Notes: a model not told the origin generated them from the letters alone. A stretch of DNA of 64,000 nt from Streptomyces sp. LX-29 (GCF_029541745.1 NZ_CP089746.1:4845559-4909558); one strand, 5' to 3'; positions 25,047 through 37,531 are shown, counted from the first letter of the stretch. A program made the numbers and translations.

Positions 25047-27499
25047 GTGACGAACAGCAGCCACAGCAGCCCGAGCACACGGGCGGGTGGCAGCCGATTC
25101 CGCGCGGTCCCGAGTACGACGCCGAAGGCACCGCCTTCGTGCAGCTGCCGCCCGGCCTCATGGACGGCTCCGACCTGCCCGGAGGCTGGGACCCGCTCGC
25201 GGCGCCCGGCACGGGGTACACGCCCCCGCCGGTGACCTCGGCGCCCGCGCACGGCGCACCCGCCCCGCACGGCGCACAGCCCGCGCACGGCGGCCAGTGG
25301 GGGCATACGCCCTCTCCTGCGGCCGCGACCACCGCCGACCCCGGCGCGACCGGGCACTGGACCCTGCCCGTGGACCAGATGGGCGCCGACGTGCCGTGGC
25401 CCGCCCCGGGCGCGGCCGACACGCCCGGCGGCTCCCCCGCGGGCGCGAGCTCCGGCGACACCGCCGAGTACGCCTTCGGAGGGGGGCACGCCCCCGGCGC
25501 GACGGGGCAGTGGCCCACGCCCCCCGACGGGGGGGCCCCGCAGACCGGCCAGTGGACCGTCCCTGTCGCCGGCGACGAGGGCGTGGACGAGACCGGTGAC
25601 TACCCCGTCGGCGACGCCGCGGCCGCCGTGCGCTGGCCCGCCGCCACCCCAGGCGACACCTCCGGCCACCCGCACGCCCACGGCCAGCCGCACGGACACG
25701 GCCCCGAGCACGGACACGGCCCCGAGCACGGACACGGTCATGAGCACGGACCCGGCCCCGCGGCCGGCGCCGGCGACACCGGGCCCGGGCACACCGGCCA
25801 GTGGTCCTTCCAGGGCGTCGCCGAGGGCGCGGCCGGCGGCCACCCCGACACCGGCCACGCCGAGTCCGCCGGGTTCGCACTCGGCGACCAGCTGACGCGC
25901 GGGCGCGCGCGGAGGTCCGCCGCGGCGCGCGCGGAGGCGCGGCAGACGGGGCAGGCGGGGCAGTCGGGGCAGGACCCGAGCGACACCATGCAGTTCCCGA
26001 TGCCCTTCCGGGAACAGCCGGCTGACGCCTCGGCGGGCGGTTCCCCGCAGACGGGCCAGTGGTCGATCCCGGTCGCCGGCGACGAGGGCGTGGACGAGTC
26101 CGGGGAGTACTCGGTCACCGAGCACCCCGGCCCTGCCCCGGCCCCCCAGGGCTTCGCGCCGGAGGACCCGTACGGGGAGCGGCACGGCGGCCTGGCCGGC
26201 TATCCGGGCAGCCCCGGGGAGCCCGCCGACCCGCGCCCGCACCCCGGCGCCGAACCCGAGCCCGCCGGACACATCGCTACCGTCCCGCGGCAGCAGCCCC
26301 ACGAGCCGTTCCCGGTCGCCGAGGCCCCGCAGCCCGTCGAGGCCCCGCAGCCCGTCGAAGCCCCGCAGCCCGTCGAGGCTCCGGCCGCCGCGGCGGAGGC
26401 ACCGGCCGCGGTGCGCGAGGCGCCCCCGGTGCCCGCCGCCGTGGACGCGCCCGCCGCCCCCGCGACGGAGCCGGTCGAGCCGGTCGAGCCCGTCGTGGTG
26501 CCCGCGCCCGCCGAGCCGCCCGCGGCCGAGCAGGCGCCCGCGGCACCGCGACCGGACATCGCGCACGCCCCGGACGAGACCGGACCCGCCGACCCCGCCG
26601 GCACCGATCAGGCGGCCGCAGCCGCGGCCGACACCGCCGCCCCGGCGGAGCCCGTCGTCCCCGAGCCCGCCGCCGCGGGCGACGACGCGGCGCCCGCGCC
26701 CGCCGAGGAGCCCGCGGCGCTCGAGGAGCCCCCGGCCGAGGCCCCGGACGCCCCCGCGGCGAAGCGGGTCGAGGCCGTGGAGACCGCCGAGACCGTGCCC
26801 GAGCCGCCGCACGACGAGCACCCGTACGCTTCGTACGTGCTGCGCGTCAACGGCGCCGACCGGCCCGTCACCGGCGCCTGGATCGGCGAGTCGCTGCTCT
26901 ACGTGCTGCGCGAGCGGCTGGGGCTGGCCGGGGCCAAGGACGGCTGCTCGCAGGGCGAGTGCGGGGCCTGCTCGGTGCAGGTCGACGGGCGGCTGGTGGC
27001 CTCCTGTCTGGTGCCCGCCGCGACCGCCGCGGGCAGCGAGGTGCGCACCGTGGAGGGGCTGTCGGCCGACGGCCGGCTGTCCGACGTGCAGGCCGCGCTC
27101 GCCGCCTCCGGCGCCGTGCAGTGCGGGTTCTGCGTGCCCGGCCTCGCGATGACCGTGCACGACCTGCTGGCCGGCAACCACGCCCCCACCGAGCTGGAGA
27201 CCCGGCAGGCGATCTGCGGCAACCTGTGCCGCTGCTCGGGCTACCGGGGTGTGCTCGACGCGGTCCGCGAGGTCATCGAGGGCCGAGAGGCGGCCGCCGA
27301 GGCGGCGGAGGCGGAGAGCGCCGCGGCGGACGCCGCCCGCATCCCGCACCAGGCCGGCCCGCCCGCAGGCACCCAGGGTGCCGGGCTGCCCCACCAGGCC
27401 GGCCCGCACCAGGTCGCGCCGCCCGGCGATCCGTACGGCGCCGGGCCCGGCGGCCCGTACGGCGGCGGCAGCAACGGCACCGGAGGGACCACGGCATGA
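25043..27499 (+). CDS. [2Fe-2S] subunit of a molybdenum hydroxylase with a ~590-residue disordered N-terminal extension
   Basis: The 818-residue protein ends in a typical XDH small subunit of about 170 residues. Plant-type ferredoxin cysteines are in KDGCSQGECGACSVQVDG and LVASC. The second cluster is in QCGFCVPG and CGNLCRCSGYRG. Usual members have 160-200 residues. The extra N-terminal part is Pro/Ala/Gly-rich and apparently disordered. It has five T-G-(Q/H)-W boxes (ATGHWTLPV, ATGQWPTPP, QTGQWTVPVAGDEGVDETGD, HTGQWSFQG, QTGQWSIPVAGDEGVDESGE), a His-rich GHGPEHGHGPEHGHGHEHG stretch and tandem PQPVEA copies. The boundaries GTGA and ATGA overlap both neighbours, so the whole frame is translated. 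Confidence 0.88.
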   Translation: MSDEQQPQQPEHTGGWQPIPRGPEYDAEGTAFVQLPPGLMDGSDLPGGWDPLAAPGTGYTPPPVTSAPAHGAPAPHGAQPAHGGQWGHTPSPAAATTADPGATGHWTLPVDQMGADVPWPAPGAADTPGGSPAGASSGDTAEYAFGGGHAPGATGQWPTPPDGGAPQTGQWTVPVAGDEGVDETGDYPVGDAAAAVRWPAATPGDTSGHPHAHGQPHGHGPEHGHGPEHGHGHEHGPGPAAGAGDTGPGHTGQWSFQGVAEGAAGGHPDTGHAESAGFALGDQLTRGRARRSAAARAEARQTGQAGQSGQDPSDTMQFPMPFREQPADASAGGSPQTGQWSIPVAGDEGVDESGEYSVTEHPGPAPAPQGFAPEDPYGERHGGLAGYPGSPGEPADPRPHPGAEPEPAGHIATVPRQQPHEPFPVAEAPQPVEAPQPVEAPQPVEAPAAAAEAPAAVREAPPVPAAVDAPAAPATEPVEPVEPVVVPAPAEPPAAEQAPAAPRPDIAHAPDETGPADPAGTDQAAAAAADTAAPAEPVVPEPAAAGDDAAPAPAEEPAALEEPPAEAPDAPAAKRVEAVETAETVPEPPHDEHPYASYVLRVNGADRPVTGAWIGESLLYVLRERLGLAGAKDGCSQGECGACSVQVDGRLVASCLVPAATAAGSEVRTVEGLSADGRLSDVQAALAASGAVQCGFCVPGLAMTVHDLLAGNHAPTELETRQAICGNLCRCSGYRGVLDAVREVIEGREAAAEAAEAESAAADAARIPHQAGPPAGTQGAGLPHQAGPHQVAPPGDPYGAGPGGPYGGGSNGTGGTTA

Positions 27500-29841
27500 C
27501 CGGAATCGCAGACGGCATCGGCGCCGCCACCGCCACCGCCGCCGCCCTCGCGGCCTCCGCCGGCCCCCAACCCGCCCCGCCGCCGCAGCAGCACGGCATC
27601 GGCATCTCGCTGGCCCCCGCCGACTCCGCCGCGAAGGTCTCCGGCACCTTCCCGTACGCGGCCGACCTGTGGGCCGAGGGGCTGCTGTGGGCCGCCGTGC
27701 TGCGCTCGCCGCACCCGCACGCCCGCATCCTGTCCATCGACACCACCCAGGCCGCCGAGATGCCCGGCGTGCAGGCCGTGGTGACCCACGCCGACGTGCC
27801 CGGCGACGCCGCCCACGGCCGCCGCGTCGCCGACCGGCCGGTCTTCGCCCACGACCTGGTGCGCCACCACGGCGAGCCGATCGCCGCCGTCGCCGCCGAC
27901 CACCCCGACACCGCCCGGCTGGCCGCCGCGGCGATCGCCGTCGAGTACGAGGTGCTGGAGCCGGTCACCGACCCCGAGCAGGCGTTCTCCGCCGAACCGC
28001 TGCACCCCGACGGCAATCTGATCCGGCACATCCCGCTGCGCTTCGGCGACCCCGCGGTCACCGGCGACGTCATCGTGGAGGGGCTCTACCGCATCGGCCG
28101 CCAGGACCCGGCGCCCATCGGCGCCGAGGCCGGCCTCGCGGTGCCGCGCCCGGACGGCGGCGTGGAGATCTACACCGCCTCCACCGACCCGCACGGCGAC
28201 CGCGATCTGGCCGCCGCCTGCTTCGCACTGCCGCCCGAGCTGGTCAAGGTGGTGGTGACCGGCGTCCCCGGCGCCATGGGGGAGCGCGAGGACCCCGGGA
28301 TGCAGCTCGCGCTGGGGCTGTTGGCGCTGCGCACCGGCCGACCGGTCAAGCTCGCCGCGACCCGCGAGGAGTCCTTCCTCGGCCACCCGCACCGCCACCC
28401 CACCCTGCTGCGCTACCGCCACCACGCGGACTCCGAGGGCAAGCTGGTGAAGGTCGAGGCGCAGATCCTGCTGGACGCGGGCGCCTACGCCGACTCCTCC
28501 TCGGACGCCCTCGCCGCCGCGGTCTCCTTCGCCTGCGGCCCCTACGTCGTCCCGCACGCCTTCGTCGAGGGCTGGGCGGTGCGCACCAACAACCCGCCGT
28601 CGGGCCATGTGCGCGGCGAGGGCGCGATGCAGGTGTGCGCCGCGTACGAGGGCCAGATGGACAAGCTCGCGGCCAAGCTGGGGATGGACCCGGCCGAGCT
28701 GCGGCTGCGCAACGCCATGGCCACCGGCGACCTGCTGCCCACCGGCCAGGCCGTCACCTGCCCGGCCCCGGTCGCCGAGCTGCTGACCGCGGTGCGGGAC
28801 GAGCCGCTGCCCCCGCTCCCCAAGGACGATCCGGACGTCCGGGAGGGGGAGTGGCTGCTGCCCGGAGGCCCGGACGGCGCGGGCGACCCGGACGCGGTAC
28901 GGCGCGGCGTCGGCTACGCACTGGGCATGGTGCACATGCTCGGCGCCGAGGGCACCGACGAGGTCTCCACCGCCACCGTCAAGGTGACCGGCTCGGTGGC
29001 GACCGTCATCTGCGCGGCCGTGGAGACCGGGCAGGGCTTCACCACCCTGGCCCGGCAGATCGTCCAGGAGGTGCTGGGCATCGAGGAGGTGCACGTCGCC
29101 TCCGTCGACACCGACCAGCCGCCGGCCGGGCCGGCCGCGCGGGGCCGCCACACCTGGGTGTCGGGCGGCGCCGTCGAGCGGGCCGCCAAGATGGTCCGCA
29201 CCCAGCTGCTCCAGCCGCTGGCACACCAGTTCGGCATGTCGACCGAGCTGCTCACCATCGCCGACGGCAAGATCACCTCGTATGACGGGGTGCTCAGCAC
29301 CACCGTCGACGAGGCGCTGGAGGGCAAGGAGCTGTGGGCGACGGCGCAGTGCCGGCCGCACCCCACCGAGCCGCTGGACGAGTCGGGCCAGGGCGACGCC
29401 TTCGTCGGGCTCGCCTTCTGCGCGATCCGCGCGGTCGTGGACGTCGACATCGAGCTCGGCCTGGTCCGGGTGGTGGACGTCGCGCTGGCCCAGGACGTGG
29501 GCCGGGTGCTCAACCCGCGCCAGCTGACGGCCCGGATCGAGGCCGGGGTGGCCCAGGGCATCGGCGCCGCCCTCACCGAGAACCTGCGCACCTCGCGCGG
29601 CGTCGTCCGCCACCCGGACCTGACCAACTACGCCCTGCCGACCGCCGTCGACGTGCCCGACGTCCGCATCGTCGAGCTGATCGAGGAGCGGGACGTGGTC
29701 GCGCCCTTCGGCGCCAAGGCGGTCAGCGCGGTCCCGGTGGTGACCACGCCCGCGGCGATCGCGGCGGCCGTCCGCGCGGCGACCGGGCGGCCGGTCAACC
29801 GACTGCCCATCAGGCCGCAGTCGGCGGTCGTCAACGCCTGA
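27496..29841 (+). CDS. Molybdopterin-binding subunit of a xanthine-dehydrogenase-like enzyme, active site degenerate
   Basis: The 781-residue protein has the usual large-subunit length and order (Ald_Xan_dh_C, then MoCoBD). Recognisable parts are GTFPYAADLWAEGLLWAAVL, YRIGRQDPAPIGAEAGLAVP, ALGLLALRTGRPVKLAATRE and SGHVRGEGAMQVCAAYEGQM. Two hallmark motifs are altered. The GGGFG-type molybdopterin loop reads VPGAMGERED. The C-terminal GEPP motif, whose Glu is the catalytic base, reads AKAVSAVPVV with Ala at the Glu position. It may act on an unusual substrate or be non-catalytic. The ATG overlaps the preceding stop. A terminator at 29849-29869 ends the operon. Confidence 0.88.
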   Translation: MTGIADGIGAATATAAALAASAGPQPAPPPQQHGIGISLAPADSAAKVSGTFPYAADLWAEGLLWAAVLRSPHPHARILSIDTTQAAEMPGVQAVVTHADVPGDAAHGRRVADRPVFAHDLVRHHGEPIAAVAADHPDTARLAAAAIAVEYEVLEPVTDPEQAFSAEPLHPDGNLIRHIPLRFGDPAVTGDVIVEGLYRIGRQDPAPIGAEAGLAVPRPDGGVEIYTASTDPHGDRDLAAACFALPPELVKVVVTGVPGAMGEREDPGMQLALGLLALRTGRPVKLAATREESFLGHPHRHPTLLRYRHHADSEGKLVKVEAQILLDAGAYADSSSDALAAAVSFACGPYVVPHAFVEGWAVRTNNPPSGHVRGEGAMQVCAAYEGQMDKLAAKLGMDPAELRLRNAMATGDLLPTGQAVTCPAPVAELLTAVRDEPLPPLPKDDPDVREGEWLLPGGPDGAGDPDAVRRGVGYALGMVHMLGAEGTDEVSTATVKVTGSVATVICAAVETGQGFTTLARQIVQEVLGIEEVHVASVDTDQPPAGPAARGRHTWVSGGAVERAAKMVRTQLLQPLAHQFGMSTELLTIADGKITSYDGVLSTTVDEALEGKELWATAQCRPHPTEPLDESGQGDAFVGLAFCAIRAVVDVDIELGLVRVVDVALAQDVGRVLNPRQLTARIEAGVAQGIGAALTENLRTSRGVVRHPDLTNYALPTAVDVPDVRIVELIEERDVVAPFGAKAVSAVPVVTTPAAIAAAVRAATGRPVNRLPIRPQSAVVNA

Positions 29842-29848
29842 GCCGGCC

Positions 29849-29869
29849 GGCGCCCCTCGCGGGGGCGCC
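29849..29869. terminator. Bidirectional terminator between the hydroxylase operon and the NRPS
   Basis: GGCGCCCC (29849-29856), loop TCGCG, GGGGCGCC (29862-29869), directly after the large-subunit stop and between two convergent genes. Confidence 0.65.
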
Positions 29870-29944
29870 CGCGCCCGGACAGCAGAAGGGGCGCGCCCGG
29901 GTCCCCGACCCGAAGCGCACCCCCATCGCCGCGTGCTTCGCCGT

Positions 29945-34012
<4,068 letters not shown>

Positions 34013-34115
34013 TTCCCCCCAGGGGGTATCGGCGGAACCGGGGGAGCTCAGAGGAAAAGCTCGGTGTAATGGCAGAACGAACGACGCCCCCGAAAAGAAT
34101 CGCCCTGGGGGCGAG

Positions 34116-34637
34116 CTATGAGGAGATGTCGATCCGCCAGTCGTGACAGCGCATGATGTGCCCGGCGGGATACTCGAACTCGCACGCGCCGAGCAGGGTG
34201 AAACCCGCCTTGTCACAGACGGCGTTGGAGGCGGCGTTCCCCACCGAGGGGAAGGCGTGCAGGTGCCGGTGGCGCCGCTCGGCGCGGGCGGCGGATATCA
34301 CCGCCGCCGCGGCCGCCGCCGCGATGCCGCGGCCCTGGTGCCCCGGCAGTACGCTCCAGCCCGTCTCGTACACCGTCTCCCCGCGCCAGCTCCGTTCCCA
34401 GAAGCCCAGGCTGCCCACCGCCGTCCCCTCCGGCCGCAGCGTGATCCGGTACATCCGGCCCGTCCCGGTCGCGGGCAGCGCCAGATAGCGCGCATGCCGC
34501 TCGACGAGCTTCTCCTCGCTCTCCGGGCCGCCCAGATGCACCATCGCCGCGGGCGCGTTCAGCGCCCGCAGCAGGTCCAGGTCCCCCTCCGCCCAGGGCT
34601 CGATCCGCACCCGCGACGTGTCCGTGTGGTCAGCCAT
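34116..34637 (-). CDS. GNAT family N-acetyltransferase
   Basis: The 173-residue protein has the RimJ/RimL-like GNAT fold. Acetyl-CoA-binding motif A reads TGWSVLPGHQGRGIAAAAAA near 95-115, followed by SVGNAASNAVCDKAGFTLLG. The acceptor is unknown. TACCGT (34645-34650 in complement) lies seven bases before the ATG with no Shine-Dalgarno, so the message may be leaderless. The NRPS gene begins 103 bases further along the same strand, so they could be cotranscribed; a tailoring or self-acetylation role in that pathway is speculative. Confidence 0.88.
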   Translation of the reverse strand: MADHTDTSRVRIEPWAEGDLDLLRALNAPAAMVHLGGPESEEKLVERHARYLALPATGTGRMYRITLRPEGTAVGSLGFWERSWRGETVYETGWSVLPGHQGRGIAAAAAAAVISAARAERRHRHLHAFPSVGNAASNAVCDKAGFTLLGACEFEYPAGHIMRCHDWRIDISS

Positions 34638-34644
34638 GCGGCCC

Positions 34645-34650
34645 ACGGTA
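34645..34650 (-). promoter_or_regulatory. -10 element of the GNAT gene
   Basis: Minus-strand TACCGT followed by seven bases and the ATG at 34637. Confidence 0.4.
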
Positions 34651-34679
34651 CGAGGGGGGTCTGACAGGGGACGCGTACG

Positions 34680-34724
34680 CGCCGGCCGCGGCCGCCTCCT
34701 CGACGAGGGCGGCCGCGGCCGGCG
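34680..34724. terminator. Terminator downstream of tRNA-Cys
   Basis: CGCCGGCCGCGGCCGCC (34680-34696) pairs perfectly with 34708-34724, 17 bp around an 11-base loop. It sits just past the tRNA 3' end on the minus strand and before the GNAT promoter. Confidence 0.85.
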
Positions 34725-34732
34725 TTCGCGCG

Positions 34733-34804
34733 AGGCCGTGACCGGAATCGAACCGGCGTCACCAGCTTTGCAGGCTGGCCCCTCAACCACTCGGGCACAC
34801 GGCC
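34733..34804 (-). tRNA. tRNA-Cys (anticodon GCA)
   Basis: The minus strand folds as a tRNA. The acceptor stem GGCCGTG pairs with CACGGCC. The anticodon stem CCAGC/GCTGG holds loop CTGCAAA with anticodon GCA. The T arm reads GCCGGTTCGATTCCGGT. CCA is not encoded. A terminator follows immediately. The neighbouring cysteine dioxygenase and the cysteine operon at the window end are not physically linked to it. Confidence 0.93.
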
Positions 34805-34904
34805 GGGGTGTGGCGTCGCGGTCTCGACGATAGGAGCGGGGCCGAGGCGGTTCAACGGCTCGGGCCGCCCCGACACAGGACCGCAACAGCGCGTTCACGC
34901 GCCG

Positions 34905-35789
34905 TCACGGCCGGGTGAGGAAGTCCTCCACGATGGGCCGGAACAGCTCCGGTGCGTCGACCCAGGGGTAGTGGCCGACCTGGTGCAGCGTGCGGACGCG
35001 GGCGTGCGGGAAGGAGGCGGCGACGAGTTCGCCGGCGCGCATCCCGGTGACGGCGTCGCGGTCGCCGGTGACGACCAGGACCGGACGGGTCACCTCGCGC
35101 AGTCCGACGAGCAGGGCGCGGCGGGTGGCCTCGTCGACGCCCTGCCAGAAGCCGGCGCGGGGCACCGGGCCCAACTGGGCGCCCTCGGCGGCGGCGTGGG
35201 CGCGCTGGGGCTCCTCCCAGCGGCCGTAGGCCATGGGGGCCGCGCGGAACAGCAGGGCGCGGATCTCGCCCGTGTCGTGGGCCTCGGTCAGCTGCTGGGC
35301 GGCGATGTAGGCGTCGGGCCACCACGGCTCGTCGGCCCGGGACTCGAAGATCTCGCGGGCGTCGCCGGGGAGTTCGCCCTGGAGCCGGGAGCCGGGGCAG
35401 ACCAGTACCAGGTGGGTGAGTCGACCCGGGTGGGCGGCGGCGTACGCCTGGGCGACGGCGGCCCCCGCGTCGTGGGCGAGCAGGGCGAAGCGCTCCAGGC
35501 CCAGGGCGGCGCGGAGCGCTTCGAGGTCCTCGGCCAGCCGCGGGAAGGCGTAGGCGGCGGGGCGGGAGGCGGGTGGGGAGGCGCCGGTGCCCCGGCTGTC
35601 GGGGATGACCAGGTCGCGGGCGGTGTCCATGCCACCGAGGTCGCCCAGGTAGGCGGCGTCCCGGCCGGGGCCGCCGGCCAGGCACACCAGCGGCGGTCGG
35701 GCGCGCCGCGGCGTGCCGTCGCCGCGCGCGGGCAGAAGGGTGTAGGACAGCTCGGCGCCGTCGTAGGAGGTGTAGGTGTAGTGCGGCAT
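34905..35789 (-). CDS. Alpha/beta hydrolase with Asp at the nucleophile position (epoxide-hydrolase-like)
   Basis: The 294-residue protein has the hydrolase fold with oxyanion region CLAGGPGRDAAYLGDL. The nucleophile elbow reads LLAHDAGAAVAQAY, the acid GDRDAVTGMRAGEL and the catalytic His LHQVGHYPWVDAPELF. Proline-iminopeptidase-like enzymes would have Ser in the elbow (GxSxG); Asp in an H-D-x-G context is the hallmark of epoxide hydrolases and haloalkane dehalogenases. The substrate is unknown. It is divergent from the LysR gene at 35942 and may be its target. Confidence 0.85.
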   Translation of the reverse strand: MPHYTYTSYDGAELSYTLLPARGDGTPRRARPPLVCLAGGPGRDAAYLGDLGGMDTARDLVIPDSRGTGASPPASRPAAYAFPRLAEDLEALRAALGLERFALLAHDAGAAVAQAYAAAHPGRLTHLVLVCPGSRLQGELPGDAREIFESRADEPWWPDAYIAAQQLTEAHDTGEIRALLFRAAPMAYGRWEEPQRAHAAAEGAQLGPVPRAGFWQGVDEATRRALLVGLREVTRPVLVVTGDRDAVTGMRAGELVAASFPHARVRTLHQVGHYPWVDAPELFRPIVEDFLTRP

Positions 35790-35929
35790 TGGTTCAGCTT
35801 GCCTGTTCTTCGCCCGATCTATTCCTGATCGATGGCCGATGGGGTCCGGTGGGCGGATTCCTGGGGCGGCTGTGGCTCCTGTTCTCAAAGCGGCACGTGG
35901 AGGACGGGTTCCCTACCCCAACTTCTGCT

Positions 35930-35935
35930 TATCAT
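35930..35935 (+). promoter_or_regulatory. -10 element of the LysR gene
   Basis: TATCAT lies six bases before the GTG at 35942, predicting a leaderless message. It overlaps a GCTTAT half-site (35927-35932) also found before the cysteine dioxygenase gene. Confidence 0.5.
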
Positions 35936-35941
35936 TCAGGG

Positions 35942-36847
35942 GTGTTCGATTCCCGGCACATCAAGACCTTCCACGAAGTGGTGCGGGCCGGCTCCTACTC
36001 GGCGGCCGCCCGCTCCCTCGGCTATACGCAGCCGGCGATCACCCAGCAGATGAAGGCGCTGGAACGCGCGGTCGGCACCCCGCTGTTCACCCGCGTCGGG
36101 CGGCGGATGCGGCTGACCGAGGCGGGGGAGGCGCTGGCCCGGCACGCCGGCACCATCCTGGACTCGCTCTCCGCCGCCCAGCAGCAGATGAAGGCCATCA
36201 CCCGGCTGCGCGCCGGCCGGGTGCGGGTCTGCGCCTTCCCCAGCGCGAGCGCCACCCTCATCCCCGAGGCGCTGGCCCGGATCACCGCCAGCCACCCCGG
36301 GGTGCAGGTGGAGCTGCAGGAGTACGAGCCGCCGGAGTCGCTGGGGCGGTTGGTGCGCGGCGAATGCGACATCACCCTGGCCTTCACCTACCCCGGCCTG
36401 CACGAGCAGGTCCCGGAGGAGGTGGCGGAGATCCGGCTGCTGGAGGACGAGCTCACGGTGCTGATGCCCACCGGGCATCCGCTCGCCCGGCGCCGCGCGG
36501 TCAAGCTCGCCGACCTGGCCGAGGAGCGCTGGATCGCCGGCTGTCTGCGCTGCCGCGCCAACTTCCTGCACGAGTGCGCCGAGCAGGGCTTCGCCCCGGA
36601 CATCGCCTTCACCACGGACGACAACCTGGTGGTGCAGAGCCTGGTCGCGGAGGGGCTCGGGGTGGCGATGATGCCGGGGCTCGTGCTGTCCTTCCTGTGC
36701 CACCGCAAGGTCACCGGACGGGTCCTGGACCCGGCCTCGCGCCGCCAGGTCTCCGCGTACGTCCTCCGCGAGCATCTGCGCATCCCCGCCACCGCGCTGG
36801 TGCTGGAGGAGCTCCAGACGGTCGCGGCGCGCAGGGTCGGATGCTGA
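35942..36847 (+). CDS. LysR-family regulator, probably of sulfur metabolism (YeiE/CysB-like)
   Basis: The 301-residue protein has an N-terminal winged HTH (HIKTFHEVVRAGSYSAAARS, YTQPAITQQMKALERAVGTP) and a substrate-binding domain starting near 90 (RVRVCAFPSASATLIPEALA). The effector pocket contains GCLRCRANFLHECAEQGF, unusually rich in Cys. It is followed by cysteine dioxygenase and a YeiH-type exporter; in enterobacteria yeiE and yeiH are likewise adjacent. Regulation of both downstream genes is therefore likely. It also diverges from the hydrolase gene at 35789. Confidence 0.9.
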   Translation: MFDSRHIKTFHEVVRAGSYSAAARSLGYTQPAITQQMKALERAVGTPLFTRVGRRMRLTEAGEALARHAGTILDSLSAAQQQMKAITRLRAGRVRVCAFPSASATLIPEALARITASHPGVQVELQEYEPPESLGRLVRGECDITLAFTYPGLHEQVPEEVAEIRLLEDELTVLMPTGHPLARRRAVKLADLAEERWIAGCLRCRANFLHECAEQGFAPDIAFTTDDNLVVQSLVAEGLGVAMMPGLVLSFLCHRKVTGRVLDPASRRQVSAYVLREHLRIPATALVLEELQTVAARRVGC

Positions 36848-36886
36848 TCCTCCGGGCGCCCACCGGATCACCGGGGGGTCGATCCA

Positions 36887-36925
36887 TAAGCTGTCGTTGG
36901 GTTCTGGCTTAGAAACCGTCGTTGG
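36887..36925 (+). promoter_or_regulatory. Candidate LysR-binding site before cysteine dioxygenase
   Basis: TAAGC (36887-36891), 15 bases, GCTTA (36907-36911) form an inverted repeat; GTCGTTGG is repeated at 36893 and 36918. The GCTTA half-site recurs in the promoter of the LysR gene itself. Confidence 0.45.
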
Positions 36926-36958
36926 ACGTGATGGATCAGTCGGCAGCACGCTGCCCGT

Positions 36959-37531
36959 ATGACCGCTCCGACCGACTTCCGGCCCGCCGTGACGACACCT
37001 CGACTCGACTCGCTCGTCCGCGAGGTGCGCGCCACCGTCGACCGCGGGCTGCCGCCCGACCTCACGGCCTACCTGGTCGGTGAGCGGCTCGCCCCGCACC
37101 TGGGCGCCCCCGACCTGCTCACCGCCGAGCAACGCGAGGGCGACCCCGAGCGCTACCGCCAGCACGTGCTGCACGCCGAGCACGACGGGAGCTTCTCCAT
37201 CGTCGCGCTGGTGTGGCTGCCGGGGCAGCGCACCTCCATCCACGACCACGTCTCCTGGTGCGTGACCGGCGTCCACGAGGGCCAGGAGAGCGAGCAGCGC
37301 TACCGCCTGGTCTCCGACGGCGCCAGCTCCCGGCTGATCGCCACCGAGCGGGTGGTCAATCCGCAGGGCGCGGTCTGCGGCTTCGCGCCGCCCGGCGACA
37401 TCCACCGGGTGTGGAACGCCTGTGAGGGCACGGCGCTGTCCCTCCACATCTACGGCGCGGACATCTCCCGCCTGGGCTCCAGCGTGCGCCGCGTCTACCA
37501 CCTCCCGACCGACGACCGGGACGCACGGTAA
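36959..37531 (+). CDS. Cysteine dioxygenase family protein
   Basis: The 190-residue cupin oxidises cysteine to cysteine sulfinate with a 3-His iron centre. Ligands appear in TSIHDHVSWCVTGVHEG (H-x-H near 94-96) and in GDIHRVWNA (near 148). The length fits bacterial CDO. The ATG has no Shine-Dalgarno. Its TAA overlaps the next ATG by one base, coupling it to the YeiH-type transporter. With the LysR regulator this forms a small cysteine/sulfite-handling operon: CDO makes sulfinate, which breaks down to sulfite, and the transporter may export the product. Confidence 0.92.
   Translation: MTAPTDFRPAVTTPRLDSLVREVRATVDRGLPPDLTAYLVGERLAPHLGAPDLLTAEQREGDPERYRQHVLHAEHDGSFSIVALVWLPGQRTSIHDHVSWCVTGVHEGQESEQRYRLVSDGASSRLIATERVVNPQGAVCGFAPPGDIHRVWNACEGTALSLHIYGADISRLGSSVRRVYHLPTDDRDAR

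Noticed and set aside
24905..27409. An 834-codon minus-strand frame opposite the Fe-S subunit gene
   Set aside because: Composition is Gly/Arg/Leu-rich shadow sequence; the plus strand has clear Fe-S cysteines and start/stop overlaps with both neighbours.
34733..34804. Possible selenocysteine tRNA
   Set aside because: The anticodon read in a normal seven-base loop is GCA and the acceptor stem is seven bp, so it is tRNA-Cys.
34733..34804. tRNA-Cys as attachment site of an integrated element
   Set aside because: No integrase gene and no duplicated tRNA 3' end were found in the window.
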